A DNA stretch of 61,481 bases from Massilia yuzhufengensis. Its GTDB lineage: Bacteria > Pseudomonadota > Gammaproteobacteria > Burkholderiales > Burkholderiaceae_D. The notes beneath the pieces were generated by a model, which made no database searches, had not been told where the DNA came from, and saw only the letters and a list, made by a program, of their open reading frames with translations. Shown in pieces: positions 61,140 through 61,481 of this stretch (its first letter is position 1; each line of letters begins with the position of its first letter). The stretch spans positions 1 to 61,481 of the forward strand of contig NZ_FOLD01000032.1 in NCBI RefSeq assembly GCF_900112225.1, given 5' to 3'. The translations under genes were made by a program, and so were the position numbers.

Positions 61140-61481
61140 CACTGCTGTCCGGAATAATTCTGTTGACCTCTTCATCAGAATAGGCACCCCTGATTTTTGG
61201 CGTGCGTCTGCCATTCTCGTCGCCTTCGGACAGCAGCGGCTTCCGCGTCAGGACGTTGGAAAAGGGTGGCGCTGATCAGGCAGAGAAAGTCCCACAGCGA
61301 GTTGGTGGCTTGCCTTGAATGGTGCAGCAGAGCCACGAGCAAGTAAGTGATCAGGGCAGTCAGGATCTGGATTCTGACTGCATTTTCCGAGCGGCCCAGG
61401 AACGACTTGATCTTCAAATGCTGTTTGATCCACTTAAAGAACAGTTCGATGCCCCAGCGTTCCTTATAGCGCTGGGCGATT
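61140..61481 (-). mobile_element. IS4-family insertion sequence, right-hand part only (runs off the window)
   Basis: Bases after 61139 differ abruptly from the expected continuation of the palindrome and lead within 35 bases to the 3' end of a transposase gene. The terminal inverted repeat cannot be confirmed without the other end. The boundary is inferred from the broken hairpin. Confidence 0.65.
61175..61481 (-). CDS. IS4-family transposase, C-terminal fragment
   Basis: About 102 residues are visible, entering from beyond the window edge: IAQRYKERWGIELFFKWIKQ, then LKIKSFLGRSENAVRIQI and LTALITYLLVALLHHSRQ. The spacing Y-2-R-3-E-6-K in YKERWGIELFFKWIK is the IS4-family YREK signature with the last catalytic Glu. 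The frame is open from the window edge to the stop. It would catalyse transposition of its element. Confidence 0.88.
   Translation of the reverse strand, partial: IAQRYKERWGIELFFKWIKQHLKIKSFLGRSENAVRIQILTALITYLLVALLHHSRQATNSLWDFLCLISATLFQRPDAEAAAVRRRREWQTHAKNQGCLF

Overview
The window looks like a chromosomal segment of a high-GC betaproteobacterium, most likely Burkholderiales/Oxalobacteraceae (Massilia-Telluria type). This is inferred from the housekeeping set (folA, dcd, comEC, tatD, lolD with LolC/E proteins, recJ, prfB, lysS, ppnN, mrcA, mfd, serB), strong GC3 bias and dispersed GTAGGGTGG- and TTGGGTTCC-type palindromes. No rRNA, tRNA or CRISPR array was seen.

Layout. 1-2700: an IS3-family element, a small Xre-type regulator, a non-coding stretch with a large inverted repeat and DnaA-box-like words, and a thyA gene that has lost its 5' two-thirds. 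2.8-10 kb: folA with a DUF4337 membrane protein, an Orn/Lys/Arg decarboxylase, an ECF41-type sigma factor, a cation-efflux protein, dcd, an alpha/beta hydrolase and an internally deleted dioxygenase remnant. 10-14.4 kb: a CpxRA-like two-component pair facing comEC. 14.4-22.6 kb: a type VI secretion cargo block on the minus strand (VgrG, Tle4-like lipase, Tli4-like immunity protein with two extra C-terminal modules, PAAR tip, second Tli4-like protein) lying between tatD and comEC. 22.6-26.8 kb: tatD, lolD and two tandem LolC/E-type permease genes. 27-37.8 kb: recJ ... prfB-HAD-lysS, with an accessory block between recJ and prfB that carries a RES-Xre toxin-antitoxin pair, a DUF2288 protein, a Sel1-repeat protein and CpdB. 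37.8-48.3 kb: PpnN, a POT peptide transporter, a LysR regulator, an epimerase-like protein, an OPT transporter, PBP1A and a frameshifted DUF1428 gene.

48.5-54.5 kb holds the most interesting block: a small PAS protein that matches photoactive yellow protein at the chromophore positions (Tyr44, Glu48 and Cys71 have the same spacing as Tyr42, Glu46 and Cys69), followed within 6 bases by a PAS-GGDEF diguanylate cyclase and, overlapping that, a GGDEF-EAL protein. The two enzymes share a paralogous N-terminal sensor domain. A small lipoprotein, an HDOD protein and a 5'-nucleotidase follow. This suggests a compact blue-light (or ligand) to cyclic-di-GMP switch. 54.6-61.5 kb: mfd, serB, a GDSL hydrolase, a lipoprotein, and the 3' end of an IS4-family transposase that appears to have landed in a palindromic repeat.

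Several genes are broken or recoded: thyA is truncated, the dioxygenase is internally deleted, DUF1428 is frameshifted, prfB carries the classical programmed +1 frameshift, and the IS3 element uses a probable -1 frameshift.
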